Source: Streptococcus respiraculi (lineage in GTDB: Bacteria; Bacillota; Bacilli; Lactobacillales; Streptococcaceae). Taken from it: DNA of 64,000 nucleotides. Position 1 is the first letter of the stretch, and each line of letters begins with the position of its first letter. The position numbers were made by a program, and so were the translations under genes. Positions 26,816 through 37,747 of this stretch are shown piece by piece. The notes below the pieces were generated by a model. That model was not told the origin of the DNA. It did no database searches and saw only the letters and a program-made list of their open reading frames with translations. Location of the stretch: assembly GCF_003595525.1 (NCBI RefSeq), contig NZ_CP022680.1, forward strand, positions 1 through 64,000. The letters are read 5' to 3'.

Positions 26816-28438
26816 TTAATCTTTCCAAAGTTCTTTTACTTTTGCTTGCACTTCTTGATTTTCCAAGAATTCATCATAGGTTTCATCGATACGGTCAATG
26901 ACCCCATTTTTTGAGATAACAATAATATGATTTGCTAGGGTTTGGATGAACTCATGGTCGTGGCTGGCAAAGATGATAGATTCCTTGAAAGCCTTCAGTC
27001 CGTCATTCAAGCTAGAGATAGATTCCAAGTCTAAGTGATTGGTTGGGTCATCAAGCACAAGTACATTTGATTTGAGAAGCATGAGTTTTGAGAGCATCAC
27101 GCGCACCTTTTCTCCTCCTGAAAGGACATTGACAGGCTTATTCACCTCGTCACCGGAAAAGAGCATACGACCCAAGAATCCACGCAAGAAAGTATTGTCA
27201 TCTTCTTCCTTGCTTGCAAACTGACGGAGCCAGTCAAGAATCGATTCATCGCTTGCGAAATCACGACTATTATCTTTTGGTAGGTAAGATTGACTAGTTG
27301 TCACACCCCATTTAATAGTTCCTTCGTACTCGATATCTCCCATAAGGGCACGAATCAGCGCTGTTGTCTGAATATCATTTTGACCAATTAGGGCTGTTTT
27401 GTCACCTGGACGAAGAATAAAGTTGATATTGTCCAAAATCACTTCCCCGTCAATAGTTACTTTCAGGTTTTCAACGGTTACCAAATCATTTCCAATTTCT
27501 CGCTCAGCCTTAAAGTTGATAAAGGGGTATTTACGGCTAGACGGGATGATTTCTTCTAGCTCAATCTTATCGAGCATCTTTTTACGGGAAGTGGCTTGTT
27601 TTGATTTGGATGCATTGGCAGAAAAGCGGGCAACAAATTCTTGTAATTCCTTGATTTTTTCTTCTGCCTTGGCATTGCGGTCAGCTTGCAATTTAGCAGC
27701 CAACTCGCTTGATTGTTTCCAGAAGTCATAGTTTCCGACAAAGATTTTGATTTTGCCAAAGTCGAGATCAGCCATGTGGGTACATACTTTGTTAAGAAAA
27801 TGACGGTCGTGGGACACGACAATGACGGTATTTTCAAAATCAATCAAAAAGTCTTCGAGCCAGTTAATTGATTGAATATCAAGACCGTTGGTTGGCTCAT
27901 CAAGGAGCAGGACATCTGGTTTCCCAAAGAGAGCCTTGGCTAGGAGAACTTTCACTTTTTCTCCATTGGTTAACTCGCTCATATTTTGGTAATGAAGATT
28001 TTCAGAAATATTCAGGTTCTGCAAGAGTTGAGAAGCTTCACTTTCTGCTTCCCAGCCACCTAATTCTGCAAATTCACCTTCTAATTCAGCTGCACGAACA
28101 CCGTCGTCATCTGAAAAGTCTTCCTTCATGTAAATGGCATCTTTTTCTTTCATAATGCTGTAAAGTTGTTCATTTCCCATGATAACAACATCAATCACGC
28201 GCTCATCTTCGTAGTCAAAGTGATTTTGGCGTAAGACAGAAAGACGTTCATCTGTTCCAAGTGAAATATGACCAGTTGTTGGCTCGATGTCACCCGCTAA
28301 AATTTTCAGGAAGGTTGATTTACCAGCACCATTAGCTCCAATCAAGCCGTAGGTATTTCCAGCTGTAAACTTAATGTTGACATCGTCAAATAATTTTCGA
28401 TCGCTAAAACGCAGCGATACATCTGATACTGTAAGCAA
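26816..28438 (-). CDS. ABC-F family ATPase (YbiT-like)
   Basis: The 540-residue soluble protein has two fused ABC domains and no membrane segment. Domain 1 has Walker A GANGAGKST (34-42), signature LTNGE (156-160) and Walker B LLLDEPTN (177-184). A charged linker (about 240-300) follows, as in translation-factor ABC-F proteins. Domain 2 keeps LSGGE and LVLDDPTNHLD, but its P-loop reads GQNDIQTT (352-359) with no lysine. It probably acts on the ribosome E site. Resistance is not indicated. It is separated from yitT by 65 bp. Confidence 0.92.
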   Translation of the reverse strand: MLTVSDVSLRFSDRKLFDDVNIKFTAGNTYGLIGANGAGKSTFLKILAGDIEPTTGHISLGTDERLSVLRQNHFDYEDERVIDVVIMGNEQLYSIMKEKDAIYMKEDFSDDDGVRAAELEGEFAELGGWEAESEASQLLQNLNISENLHYQNMSELTNGEKVKVLLAKALFGKPDVLLLDEPTNGLDIQSINWLEDFLIDFENTVIVVSHDRHFLNKVCTHMADLDFGKIKIFVGNYDFWKQSSELAAKLQADRNAKAEEKIKELQEFVARFSANASKSKQATSRKKMLDKIELEEIIPSSRKYPFINFKAEREIGNDLVTVENLKVTIDGEVILDNINFILRPGDKTALIGQNDIQTTALIRALMGDIEYEGTIKWGVTTSQSYLPKDNSRDFASDESILDWLRQFASKEEDDNTFLRGFLGRMLFSGDEVNKPVNVLSGGEKVRVMLSKLMLLKSNVLVLDDPTNHLDLESISSLNDGLKAFKESIIFASHDHEFIQTLANHIIVISKNGVIDRIDETYDEFLENQEVQAKVKELWKD

Positions 28439-28503
28439 TACAATTCTCCTATTTCTATCGTTAGTCTTATTCTACTCTAAACAAGCTAATTTTTCAATTG
28501 AAA

Positions 28504-29376
28504 CTACATTGGAATGAGAATATCTTTTTCAAAATTCTGATGCGTCTTTTGTAGACTAAATCCTCTTCCCTTGACCTGAGTCGCAGGCATGACAACAATA
28601 AAGGCTGTTTCATCAATGGCTAGAATACTGGTTTCTAGCCTTTGGTATTCAAGCCGTGAAACAGTTGTCATCAGCATACGATTTTCCTGACCTGTAAAGC
28701 CACCGACCATTGGTAGTTCTGTCACACCGCGGTCTGCTACTTTGGTAATGTATTCTTTAATCTTAGCGTGATGTTTTGAAATAATCATGACATTTCGTGA
28801 CGAATCTGCTCCTGCCATGACAAGGTTGACAAAGTATGTAATGGACAGTAAAGCCACAATCGAGTACATCACGGTGTCTGCGTCAAAGGCAACAAATCCT
28901 AGACCAACGACAATTCCGTCTACAAAGGCCATGCTAGTTCCAAGAGGAATGGGGGTGTATTTTTCAAACAGCTGGATGATAATACCAGTTCCACCGGTTG
29001 ATGAGTTTCCGATGAAGACAAGACCCAGTCCAAATCCTAGAACAGCCCCTCCAAAAATGGCTGCCAGCAGTGTATTATGTGTCAATGTTGGTAAACCTGC
29101 TGTCAATTTTATGAAAATGGGATAAATCCAAGCACCGTAAACGGTCTTAATGAATACTTCTTTTCCTAAAAAGACAAAACAAATGAGTAGGAGTGGGATA
29201 TTGGCAATCAGAACAAAGTTAGCTGTATTCCAACCGAATAAGGCATTCATGCTAATAGCTAGTCCCCCAACTCCTCCAGAAGCGATATGATTTTCAACAA
29301 ACATACTATTAAAAGCAATAGCAGAAATGAAAGATCCAATCGTAACTAGCGCAAAATCTTTTAGTTTTTGTTTCAT
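28504..29376 (-). CDS. YitT family membrane protein
   Basis: The 290-residue protein has five to six membrane segments in the first 180 residues. They include the family signature GGVGGLAISMNALFGWNTAN and the GNSSTGGTGIIIQLFEKYT block. A C-terminal cytoplasmic DUF2179 domain (about 205-285, with RGVTELPMVGGFTGQENRML) completes it. Function in streptococci is unknown. It is divergent from the T-box leader of trpS. Confidence 0.92.
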   Translation of the reverse strand: MKQKLKDFALVTIGSFISAIAFNSMFVENHIASGGVGGLAISMNALFGWNTANFVLIANIPLLLICFVFLGKEVFIKTVYGAWIYPIFIKLTAGLPTLTHNTLLAAIFGGAVLGFGLGLVFIGNSSTGGTGIIIQLFEKYTPIPLGTSMAFVDGIVVGLGFVAFDADTVMYSIVALLSITYFVNLVMAGADSSRNVMIISKHHAKIKEYITKVADRGVTELPMVGGFTGQENRMLMTTVSRLEYQRLETSILAIDETAFIVVMPATQVKGRGFSLQKTHQNFEKDILIPM

Positions 29377-29449
29377 ATAGGTATCCTATCTGTAAATGTT
29401 CAGCTTCTATTATCCCTAATTCTAACCCTGTCGTCAAGTTAAGAATGGC

Positions 29450-29478
29450 TTGACTTTCTATTTTTTAGAGTATATAAT
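29450..29478 (+). promoter_or_regulatory. Promoter of the trpS leader
   Basis: TTGACT (29450-29455), a 17-bp spacer and TATAAT (29473-29478) precede the T-box leader. Confidence 0.8.
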
Positions 29479-29489
29479 TGAAAGGAATC

Positions 29490-29703
29490 AGAAAAGTAGT
29501 GGATTAGCTATTTTTAGAGAGCCTGTGGTCGGTGAAAGCAGGTAATAGCGATTGATGAATGGGCTGATAGACTAGGAATCTGAAATCATAAAGATTCGGC
29601 TTGCAGGCCTTATCTGCAAATGAGATGAGACTACTCATAAGTGAGGTGGCACCGTGTCTTTGACGCCCTCGCATGGCTTTTTGCTGTGCGTGGGTTTTAT
29701 TTA
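29490..29703 (+). promoter_or_regulatory. T-box riboswitch controlling trpS
   Basis: The leader carries the T-box core AGGTGGCACCGTG (29644-29656). An intrinsic terminator follows (CCCTCGCATGGC/GCTGTGCGTGGG then TTTTATTT, about 29665-29703). The specifier is most likely TGG within AATGGGCTGA near 29560, matching tryptophan. Uncharged tRNA-Trp would stabilise the antiterminator and allow trpS transcription. Confidence 0.88.
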
Positions 29704-29721
29704 TGGAAAAAGGAGAATACT

Positions 29722-30768
29722 ATGACAAAACCAATTATCTTAACAGGGGATCGTCCGACTGGGAAGCTACATATCGGACATTATGTCGGCAGTTTACAAA
29801 ATCGTGTTCGTCTGCAAAATGAAGATAAGTACGACATGTTCGTCTTTCTGGCGGATCAGCAAGCTTTGACAGACCATGCTAAGGAGCCACAAAAGATTGT
29901 AGAATCAATCGGTCATGTAGCCTTGGATTATCTAGCAGCAGGACTAGATCCTGAAAAATCAACGATTTTCATTCAAAGTCAAATTCCAGAATTGGCTGAG
30001 TTGTCCATGTATTACATGAACTTGGTTTCACTGGGACGTTTGGAACGTAATCCGACTGTTAAGACTGAAATTGCTCAAAAAGGCTTTGGAGAAAGTATCC
30101 CGACTGGATTTTTAGTTTACCCGATTGCCCAAGCAGCAGATATTACAGCTTTTAAAGCAAATTATGTGCCGGTTGGAGTTGACCAAAAACCGATGATTGA
30201 GCAGACCCGTGAAATTGTCCGCAGTTTTAATCATGCCTATCAGACAGATGTACTAGTTGAGCCAAAAGGGATTTATCCGATACATGAAGGGGCTGGACGA
30301 CTCCCAGGATTAGACGGCAATGCCAAGATGTCTAAATCACTCAATAATGGGATTTATCTGGCGGATGATATGGATACGCTCAAAAAGAAGGTCATGAGCA
30401 TGTATACAGATCCTGACCATATCAAGGTCGAAGATCCGGGGAAAATTGAGGGCAATATGGTCTTCCATTACCTAGACGTCTTTGGTCGTGAGGAAGACAA
30501 GGCCGAAATTGAGGCGATGAAAGAGCACTACAAGCAGGGTGGCCTAGGAGACGTTAAGACAAAACGCTATTTGTTAGAAATCTTAGAGCGAGAATTAGGT
30601 CCAATTCGGGAGCGCCGTTTGGAATTTGCTAAGGATATGGGTGAAGTCTACAATATGCTCCAAAAGGGAAGTAGCAAAGCTCGGCAAGTAGCCGCTCAAA
30701 CTCTTTCAGAAGTTAAGTCAGCTATGGGCTTGAATTATTTTAATGAATCCAAATATTCCAAAGGGTAG
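29722..30768 (+). CDS. trpS: Tryptophan--tRNA ligase
   Basis: The 348-residue class Ic synthetase charges tRNA-Trp. HIGH is at 17-20 ([10 protein letters not shown]) and KMSKS at 202-206, with the TrpRS-specific [11 protein letters not shown] block. The ATG at 29722 is chosen because AAAAAGGAG lies before it. A longer in-frame reading would extend into the T-box terminator. It forms a one-gene unit under a T-box and ends in a hairpin that overlaps the stop. Confidence 0.97.
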   Translation: MTKPIILTGDRPTGKLHIGHYVGSLQNRVRLQNEDKYDMFVFLADQQALTDHAKEPQKIVESIGHVALDYLAAGLDPEKSTIFIQSQIPELAELSMYYMNLVSLGRLERNPTVKTEIAQKGFGESIPTGFLVYPIAQAADITAFKANYVPVGVDQKPMIEQTREIVRSFNHAYQTDVLVEPKGIYPIHEGAGRLPGLDGNAKMSKSLNNGIYLADDMDTLKKKVMSMYTDPDHIKVEDPGKIEGNMVFHYLDVFGREEDKAEIEAMKEHYKQGGLGDVKTKRYLLEILERELGPIRERRLEFAKDMGEVYNMLQKGSSKARQVAAQTLSEVKSAMGLNYFNESKYSKG

Positions 30769-30790
30769 AAAGATGATTTCCACCCTTTTT
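30761..30790 (+). terminator. Terminator of trpS
   Basis: The stem AAGGGT-AGAAA/TTTC-CACCCTT includes the trpS stop codon and is followed by TTTTT. Confidence 0.75.
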
Positions 30791-30894
30791 CTGAACAAAA
30801 TTTTAATATATTCTAAAAACGTTCGTTCTATAAAGAAATATATTCCTTTAATATCTTGTTCAAAATAAAATATTGAATTTAAGGCGAATAATAA

Positions 30895-30922
30895 TTGACA
30901 AATGATTTCAAAATGGTATGAT
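30895..30922 (+). promoter_or_regulatory. Promoter of guaB
   Basis: TTGACA (30895-30900), a 16-bp spacer and TATGAT (30917-30922) give a leader of about 55 nt. Confidence 0.78.
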
Positions 30923-30962
30923 ATTTAAAATACAAATCAGCTAATTTAGCTGGAAAAAATAA

Positions 30963-32465
<1,503 letters not shown>

Positions 32466-32473
32466 TCTCTAGG

Positions 32474-32509
32474 CAGAACTCTGATTATTCAGGGTTCTGT
32501 CTTTTCTTT
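32474..32509 (+). terminator. Terminator of guaB
   Basis: An 11-bp stem CAGAACTCTGA/TCAGGGTTCTG with one G-T pair is followed by TCTTTTCTTT. Confidence 0.85.
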
Positions 32510-32559
32510 ACAAAGAATCATCATTGTGTTAGAATATAGAACTATGTTGAAAAGAAAAA

Positions 32560-32600
32560 AGTTTACATATTTGTAAAATATATTTACAAATATGTAAACT
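32560..32600. promoter_or_regulatory. Double palindromic operator before the sugar porter gene
   Basis: AGTTTACATATTTGTAAA and its exact complement flank a 5-nt centre. Each arm is itself a palindrome of the form TTTACA-N4-TGTAAA, so there are two adjoining operators. They lie between a possible promoter (TAGAAT near 32530) and the start codon. The likely reading is repressor sites. The regulator is not known from sequence. Confidence 0.75.
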
Positions 32601-32618
32601 ATCTGTAAAGGAGAAGAA

Positions 32619-33485
32619 ATGCAGGGTATTTTATATGCACTTATCCCAATGGTAGCTTGGGGCAGTATCGGTTTTGTCAGCAATAAGATTGGTGGCAAGC
32701 CTAACCAACAAACCTTTGGAATGACACTGGGGGCGCTCTTGTTTGCACTGATTGCTTGGCTGATAGTCAGACCAGAAATGTCAGTTTCTCTATGGTTTTT
32801 TGGCACTATTGGTGGTATGCTCTGGTCCATGGGTCAATATGGTCAATTTCGTTCCATGCAGTATATGGGAGTGTCAGTTGCAAATCCTCTATCTAGCGGT
32901 GCTCAATTGGTCTTTGGGAGCCTGATTGGTGCAATCATCTTTGGTGAATGGAGTAAGCCAATTCAATTCATACTTGGAATTCTTGCCCTCTTGCTCCTTG
33001 TCATTGGATTTTACTTCACTAGTAAGCAGGATGCTGAGAAAGCTTATACCAATACCAACCATGAGTTTGGAAAAGGGTTCCGTGCGTTGACTTATTCAAC
33101 TGTTGGCTATCTCTCTTATGCCATTTTATTCAATAATATCATGCATTTTGATGCTTTAGCAGTTATTCTTCCGATGGCTGTCGGCATGGTCCTAGGGGCG
33201 ATGATTTTTATGAAATTCAAGATTCAGCTTAAGGCAGTTGTGATTAAAAATGCACTAGTTGGACTCATGTGGGGCATTGGAAATATCTTTATGCTTCTTG
33301 CTGCTGCTAAGGCAGGTCTTGCCATTGCTTTTAGTTTCTCGCAACTGGGGGTGGTTATCTCAATTATCGGTGGTATTCTCTTTTTAGGTGAAACCAAAAC
33401 GCGCAAGGAAATAGGTTGGTTGACGATTGGAATTACTTGTTTTGTGATTGGTGCGATCTTATTAGGTGTCGTAAAATCCTATTAG
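32619..33485 (+). CDS. Glucose/ribose porter (GRP) family sugar uptake protein
   Basis: The 288-residue membrane protein has about ten segments and belongs to the DMT superfamily, GRP branch (GlcU/RbsU/RhaT-like). It starts with ALIPMVAWGSIGFVSNKIGG and has the repeated halves of this fold. It likely takes up glucose or a related sugar by ion symport. The substrate is not readable. AAAGGAGAAG is a strong ribosome binding site 6 nt before ATG. It stands alone behind the double palindrome. Confidence 0.9.
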   Translation: MQGILYALIPMVAWGSIGFVSNKIGGKPNQQTFGMTLGALLFALIAWLIVRPEMSVSLWFFGTIGGMLWSMGQYGQFRSMQYMGVSVANPLSSGAQLVFGSLIGAIIFGEWSKPIQFILGILALLLLVIGFYFTSKQDAEKAYTNTNHEFGKGFRALTYSTVGYLSYAILFNNIMHFDALAVILPMAVGMVLGAMIFMKFKIQLKAVVIKNALVGLMWGIGNIFMLLAAAKAGLAIAFSFSQLGVVISIIGGILFLGETKTRKEIGWLTIGITCFVIGAILLGVVKSY

Positions 33486-33556
33486 TAAATGTACTAACTC
33501 TATTACCTGTCCCTAGACAAAAATTGCGAGACAATACTTGACATATGTGTAAAGAT

Positions 33557-33580
33557 AAAAAGCTGGCTATGCCGGCTTTT
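33557..33580. terminator. Bidirectional terminator between porter and recF genes
   Basis: AAAAGCTGGC/GCCGGCTTTT with a 3-nt loop serves the convergent genes. It overlaps the recF stop codon. Confidence 0.82.
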
Positions 33581-34670
33581 CTTGTTCCTCAATTTGTCCT
33601 TGTTTGACGGTGAAAATTTTGACTTCTTTAGGTAGTGTTGATAGGTGATCGAGACTGGTTGTCGTAATAAAAGTCTGGATATTGTAGGAAATGGTCTCTA
33701 GCAATTTTACTTGCCGGTTATTGTCAAGTTCACTCATAACATCATCAAGCAGTAGGATAGGATATTCTCTCGTGACTTCTTTCATCAATTCAATCTCGGC
33801 CAATTTTAGTGATAATACAAGACTACGATGCTGTCCTTGACTTCCGTAGTGGGCATTGATACCGTTTAGGAAAAAGGCAATATCATCACGATGGGGTCCA
33901 ACACCGGTATTTTTTTTGAATAAATCCCGTTTACGACACTGTAATAATTCTGCTAAAAATACGTCAAATAAGTTGTCAATATCTGTAAACTTGATAGAAG
34001 ATTGATATTGGATTGTCAACTCTTCACGCTGTTCTGAGATTTCTACAACTTTTTTATTTCCAAAAAATTCTAGTTTTTTTAGAAAGTCCATTCGCTGTAA
34101 AATAACCTTGCTGCCGTATTCCGCTAACTGCTGGTCTAAGACAGAGAGAAAGGTTTCGTCGATTCTATCTGAGGATTTGAGATAGGTATTGCGCTGCTTG
34201 AGAATATGGTTATAGTTGGATAAATCAGACAAGTAAATTGGCTTGATTTGTCCCAATTCGACATCGATAAATTTTCTTCTAAGCGCAGGGGCACCTTTAA
34301 TCAGCTGTAAATCTTCTGGGGCAAAAAGAACGACATTCATGTGGCCGATATAGTCCGATAATTTGGATTGTTTGAGATGATTGACCTTAGTTATCCGTCC
34401 TTTCTCTGTCAACTCTATGTCAAGCGGGAGTTTCCCAACTTGACGATGGAGTAAACCACTGAGTGAAAGATTTTTTTGTTGAAACTGCATCAAGTCCTTG
34501 TCAATCCGTGTCCGATGGCTCCGTGTAAGGGCCAAGAAGTAGATACTCTCCAAGATATTAGTCTTACCTTGAGCATTTTGTCCCAAAAAGACATTTAATC
34601 CATTATGAAAGCGGATATCTAGCTCTTGGTAATTGCGAAAATGCTGTAAATGTAATGATTCGAGCCACAT
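33567..34670 (-). CDS. recF: DNA replication and repair protein RecF
   Basis: The 367-residue SMC-like ATPase loads RecA at gaps with RecO and RecR. It starts [20 protein letters not shown] and has Walker [10 protein letters not shown] (30-38). The ABC signature [16 protein letters not shown] and Walker [13 protein letters not shown] are present. It begins 2 bp after yaaA, so the pair is co-transcribed. yaaA-recF normally sits beside dnaN, but in streptococci it is moved away from dnaA, as here. Confidence 0.97.
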   Translation of the reverse strand: MWLESLHLQHFRNYQELDIRFHNGLNVFLGQNAQGKTNILESIYFLALTRSHRTRIDKDLMQFQQKNLSLSGLLHRQVGKLPLDIELTEKGRITKVNHLKQSKLSDYIGHMNVVLFAPEDLQLIKGAPALRRKFIDVELGQIKPIYLSDLSNYNHILKQRNTYLKSSDRIDETFLSVLDQQLAEYGSKVILQRMDFLKKLEFFGNKKVVEISEQREELTIQYQSSIKFTDIDNLFDVFLAELLQCRKRDLFKKNTGVGPHRDDIAFFLNGINAHYGSQGQHRSLVLSLKLAEIELMKEVTREYPILLLDDVMSELDNNRQVKLLETISYNIQTFITTTSLDHLSTLPKEVKIFTVKQGQIEEQEKPA

Positions 34671-34672
34671 GC

Positions 34673-35059
34673 TTAGGTACCTGGAAAGCGGACAGGTGCT
34701 TTTTTCTGTCTATTCTTGTTGGGTTTAGGAGAAGAAGTGGCTTGTGGTTTGCTCTTTTTGTTTTGTGCATTGAGCTGTTTGACAAGTTGAGCGACCCGTT
34801 CTTTTTCAGCCTTGTCTTTCTCATATTCTCTTTGCTCAGCTTCTGTCGGCGCCACTATTGTAATGGTCACATCATGACTTGGAATGCTGATGATATCTCC
34901 AATACGGATTTTTTTGCGTCTGCGTTCTTCTTTTTCACCATTAAAAAAGACGGGGAATTCCTGTAAAAATCCCTTAATAGCTCCACCGCTTTGGATGACA
35001 TCAGCCTCTTTTAATAATGCTTGTAAAATAGTGTATTCTTCGTATAATTTGTAGTCCAT
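34673..35059 (-). CDS. yaaA: S4 domain-containing protein YaaA
   Basis: The 128-residue protein has an N-terminal S4 RNA-binding domain (about 1-70, with ITLLKE-like [19 protein letters not shown]). A basic, low-complexity tail rich in Lys, Pro and Ser follows (about 95-128). YaaA is associated with the 50S subunit in Firmicutes. It heads the yaaA-recF unit. A TATAAT on the minus strand at 35085-35080 is a likely -10, back to back with the promoter of yfmF. Confidence 0.92.
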   Translation of the reverse strand: MDYKLYEEYTILQALLKEADVIQSGGAIKGFLQEFPVFFNGEKEERRRKKIRIGDIISIPSHDVTITIVAPTEAEQREYEKDKAEKERVAQLVKQLNAQNKKSKPQATSSPKPNKNRQKKAPVRFPGT

Positions 35060-35132
35060 AAATTACCTCGTTTCAGTTAATTATATCATAAAATGGTATA
35101 ATTGAAGCTAGAATGTTTTAGAGAGGTTATCC

Positions 35133-36386
35133 ATGAAATTACAAGAAGGTGTCCAGCTTCATTTTATCCCTGCAGACAAGTTTACAACCAATCAAATTTT
35201 GGTCCGTTTTGCTGCGCCAATGGATGCAAAAACCGTTGCTGGAAGGGTGTTGGTTTCTAATATCCTAGATATGGCGAATCAAGTCTATCCAACTTCTCAT
35301 TTGTTTCACAAGCGCTTGGCTGACCTTTATGGGGCACAATTTTCAACCAGTGTGTCAAGGAGTGGGAAAGTCCACTATATTGACATCAAAATCTCCTATG
35401 TTAAGTCAAGTTATCTGCCAGATAAGACTGATTTAACCCTGTCCTTACTTGAACTTCTCTATGCTAGCCTCTTTCAGCCTTTGGTGAAAAAAGATGCGAT
35501 TGATCCTGAATTTTTTGAGATTGAAAAGACCAATTTATTGAATTATCTAGATGCAGAGGTTGAGGATCATTTTTACCATGCGGATGTAGCGTTGGCAGAA
35601 CTGTTTTTTGAAGATGAGCAGCTGAAAATTCCTCGTATTGGAAAACGCGATTTGGTAGAAAAAGAGACTGCTCAGACAGTTTATAAGGCTTTACAGGATA
35701 TGCTTCAGTTGGATCGCATCGATTTTTTTGTGTCAGGAGATGTTAATCAGGAAATGGTCCTTAAACGCTTGAAAGACTTTCGTTTTTCTTATCGAAATCC
35801 TAAGTTAGAATGGACCTACGAGCAACCTTTTTCAAATGTATTCAGAGAAAAAATGGAGCGAAAAGAAGCAGGTCAATCGATTTTAGAACTGGGTTATCAT
35901 TTACAAGTTGTTTATAATGATATCAATAGGATTCCCCTGATTGTCTTTAATGGTTTGTTTGGGGCGTTTGCTCACTCTAAATTATTTACAAATGTTAGGG
36001 AAAAAGAGGGGCTTGCCTATACAATTGGCAGTCAATTAAATATCTTTTCAGGTTTTTTGAAGGTCTATGCAGGTATTGATAAGGATAATCGGAAAAAGGC
36101 CATGCGCTTGATCAGTAAGCAATTGCTAGATATCAAGAGGGGATACTTCACAGATGAAGAATTGGAGTTGACAAAGATGATGCTGATTCATTCTGCTACT
36201 CTGTCTCAGGATAAGCAGGGCCAGATGATTGAACAAGCCTATAATAAGGTTATTTTTGGTGAGGACCAACTTGATTTGCCAGATTGGATAGATGCTGTCA
36301 ATCAAGTATCAAGAGAAGATGTCGTTCGCGCAGCAAAATTGGTCCGACTACAGGCAGTTTATTTTATGGAAGGAGTTATACAGTAA
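35133..36386 (+). CDS. yfmF: YfmF, M16-type peptidase-like protein (non-catalytic partner)
   Basis: The 417-residue protein has the M16 (pitrilysin) fold but no HxxEH zinc motif in the expected place (VAGRVLVSNILDMANQVYP). It should therefore be the non-catalytic member of a pair with YfmH. The two are linked in Bacillus to EF-P 5-aminopentanol modification, which is family knowledge rather than something seen here. The conserved VREKEGLAYTIGSQ near residue 290 is typical. It is followed 2 bp later by yfmH. A TATAAT (35097-35102) precedes it. Confidence 0.92.
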   Translation: MKLQEGVQLHFIPADKFTTNQILVRFAAPMDAKTVAGRVLVSNILDMANQVYPTSHLFHKRLADLYGAQFSTSVSRSGKVHYIDIKISYVKSSYLPDKTDLTLSLLELLYASLFQPLVKKDAIDPEFFEIEKTNLLNYLDAEVEDHFYHADVALAELFFEDEQLKIPRIGKRDLVEKETAQTVYKALQDMLQLDRIDFFVSGDVNQEMVLKRLKDFRFSYRNPKLEWTYEQPFSNVFREKMERKEAGQSILELGYHLQVVYNDINRIPLIVFNGLFGAFAHSKLFTNVREKEGLAYTIGSQLNIFSGFLKVYAGIDKDNRKKAMRLISKQLLDIKRGYFTDEELELTKMMLIHSATLSQDKQGQMIEQAYNKVIFGEDQLDLPDWIDAVNQVSREDVVRAAKLVRLQAVYFMEGVIQ

Positions 36387-36388
36387 AG

Positions 36389-37669
36389 ATGAAGTTGACA
36401 GAAAAGACCTATCCTTACTTAAAGAATCCCATCTATAAGTGCAAGTTAGAAAATGGACTAAGAGTCGTCTTGGTTCCTAAAAAAGATTTTCATGAAACCT
36501 ATGCCATTATGACGGTTGATTTTGGTTCGATTGACAATAAATTTACAACTGTTGACAAGATTGAAAAGGCTTATCCAGAAGGAATAGCGCATTTTTTAGA
36601 ACATAAGTTATTTGAAATGCCAAATAGTGGGGATATCTTACAGGAGTTTGCAAGATATGGTGCGAATGCTAATGCGTACACCAGTTTTCATCAGACCAGT
36701 TACCTTTTTTCAACGACGGGTGCTTTACGCCAGCCACTTGACTTACTACAGCAAATGGTGCGCGAAACACATTTTACCGATGAGAGTGTGGAGCGGGAAA
36801 AAGAAATCATCAGTCAAGAAATTGAAATGTATGCAGATGATCCTGATCATCGTCTTTATCTAGGGATTTTGAAAAGCCTTTACCCTAATACGGCTTTGGC
36901 TGAGGATATTGCGGGTACGACAACCTCTATTCACGAGATTTCAGCTGAGATATTGCGAGAGAATTTTCAACAATTTTATCAGCCGAAAGCCATGACCTTG
37001 GTGGTCATGGGGGATATAGATGTTTATCAGGTTTTTGACTGGATTTATGAAACTCAGGCGCAATATCATGTAACAAAAGAGAAGCCGATTTCTGAGCCAA
37101 TCAAGAAAGAAGCAATCATCGAGCATGGTAAGGAAAGTTGGGAGGTAGCCTTACCGAAACTTGCTATCGGTCTGCGGGGGAATAATACCATTTCTAAAGG
37201 AAAAGAGCAGTACTATCGGATCTGCTTGTCTTTTTTACTCGCCATGCTTATCGGACGGACCTCAAAGCGTTATCAGATCCTTTATGAAGCTAATAAAATT
37301 GACCATTCCCTGAGTTTTCATATCGAGGTCCAGCAAGGCTATCATTTTGTAGTGGTGACGGGAGATACGGCAGAGCCAATAACGGTTTCCAGTCAGTTAC
37401 GCAAGGCTTTTTTGAATTTTGAGCAGGATGAGGATGTGACACAGGAACATTTCCAAATTCTTAAGAATGAAATGTACGGTGAATTTATCCGTGGTCTTAA
37501 TTCTTCAGAGTTTACTGTTGGCTACTTTGTCAGTCATTTTTCAGAAACAGAATCGATTTTTGATATTCCTGAACTTTTAATCAGCTTGACACTGGAGGAT
37601 GTGTTGGCAGTTGGACGGCAATTTATGACCCAGTGTGATATGGCAGATTTTATGATTTTTCCAAAATAA
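36389..37669 (+). CDS. yfmH: YfmH, M16 family zinc peptidase
   Basis: The 426-residue protein carries the inverted zinc motif HFLEH (near residue 69, GIAHFLEHKLFE) with a downstream Glu in EIEMY. It is the active partner of YfmF. The ATG at 36389 follows GGAGTTATACAGTAAAG at the end of yfmF. A longer overlapping reading into yfmF is a different frame and unlikely. The yfmF-yfmH-rodZ-pgsA order is standard in streptococci. Confidence 0.94.
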   Translation: MKLTEKTYPYLKNPIYKCKLENGLRVVLVPKKDFHETYAIMTVDFGSIDNKFTTVDKIEKAYPEGIAHFLEHKLFEMPNSGDILQEFARYGANANAYTSFHQTSYLFSTTGALRQPLDLLQQMVRETHFTDESVEREKEIISQEIEMYADDPDHRLYLGILKSLYPNTALAEDIAGTTTSIHEISAEILRENFQQFYQPKAMTLVVMGDIDVYQVFDWIYETQAQYHVTKEKPISEPIKKEAIIEHGKESWEVALPKLAIGLRGNNTISKGKEQYYRICLSFLLAMLIGRTSKRYQILYEANKIDHSLSFHIEVQQGYHFVVVTGDTAEPITVSSQLRKAFLNFEQDEDVTQEHFQILKNEMYGEFIRGLNSSEFTVGYFVSHFSETESIFDIPELLISLTLEDVLAVGRQFMTQCDMADFMIFPK

Positions 37670-37747
37670 AAGTGAATTAACATCGAAATTTCCCTAAATT
37701 TTTGGTACAATATGGTATTGAAAACTAATTGATAGAGAGAGGAACTT

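Noticed and set aside
28787..29125. ORFs opposite yitT and other large antisense ORFs (e.g. 27399-27731, 49418-49678)
   Set aside because: All are frame shadows of well-supported genes.
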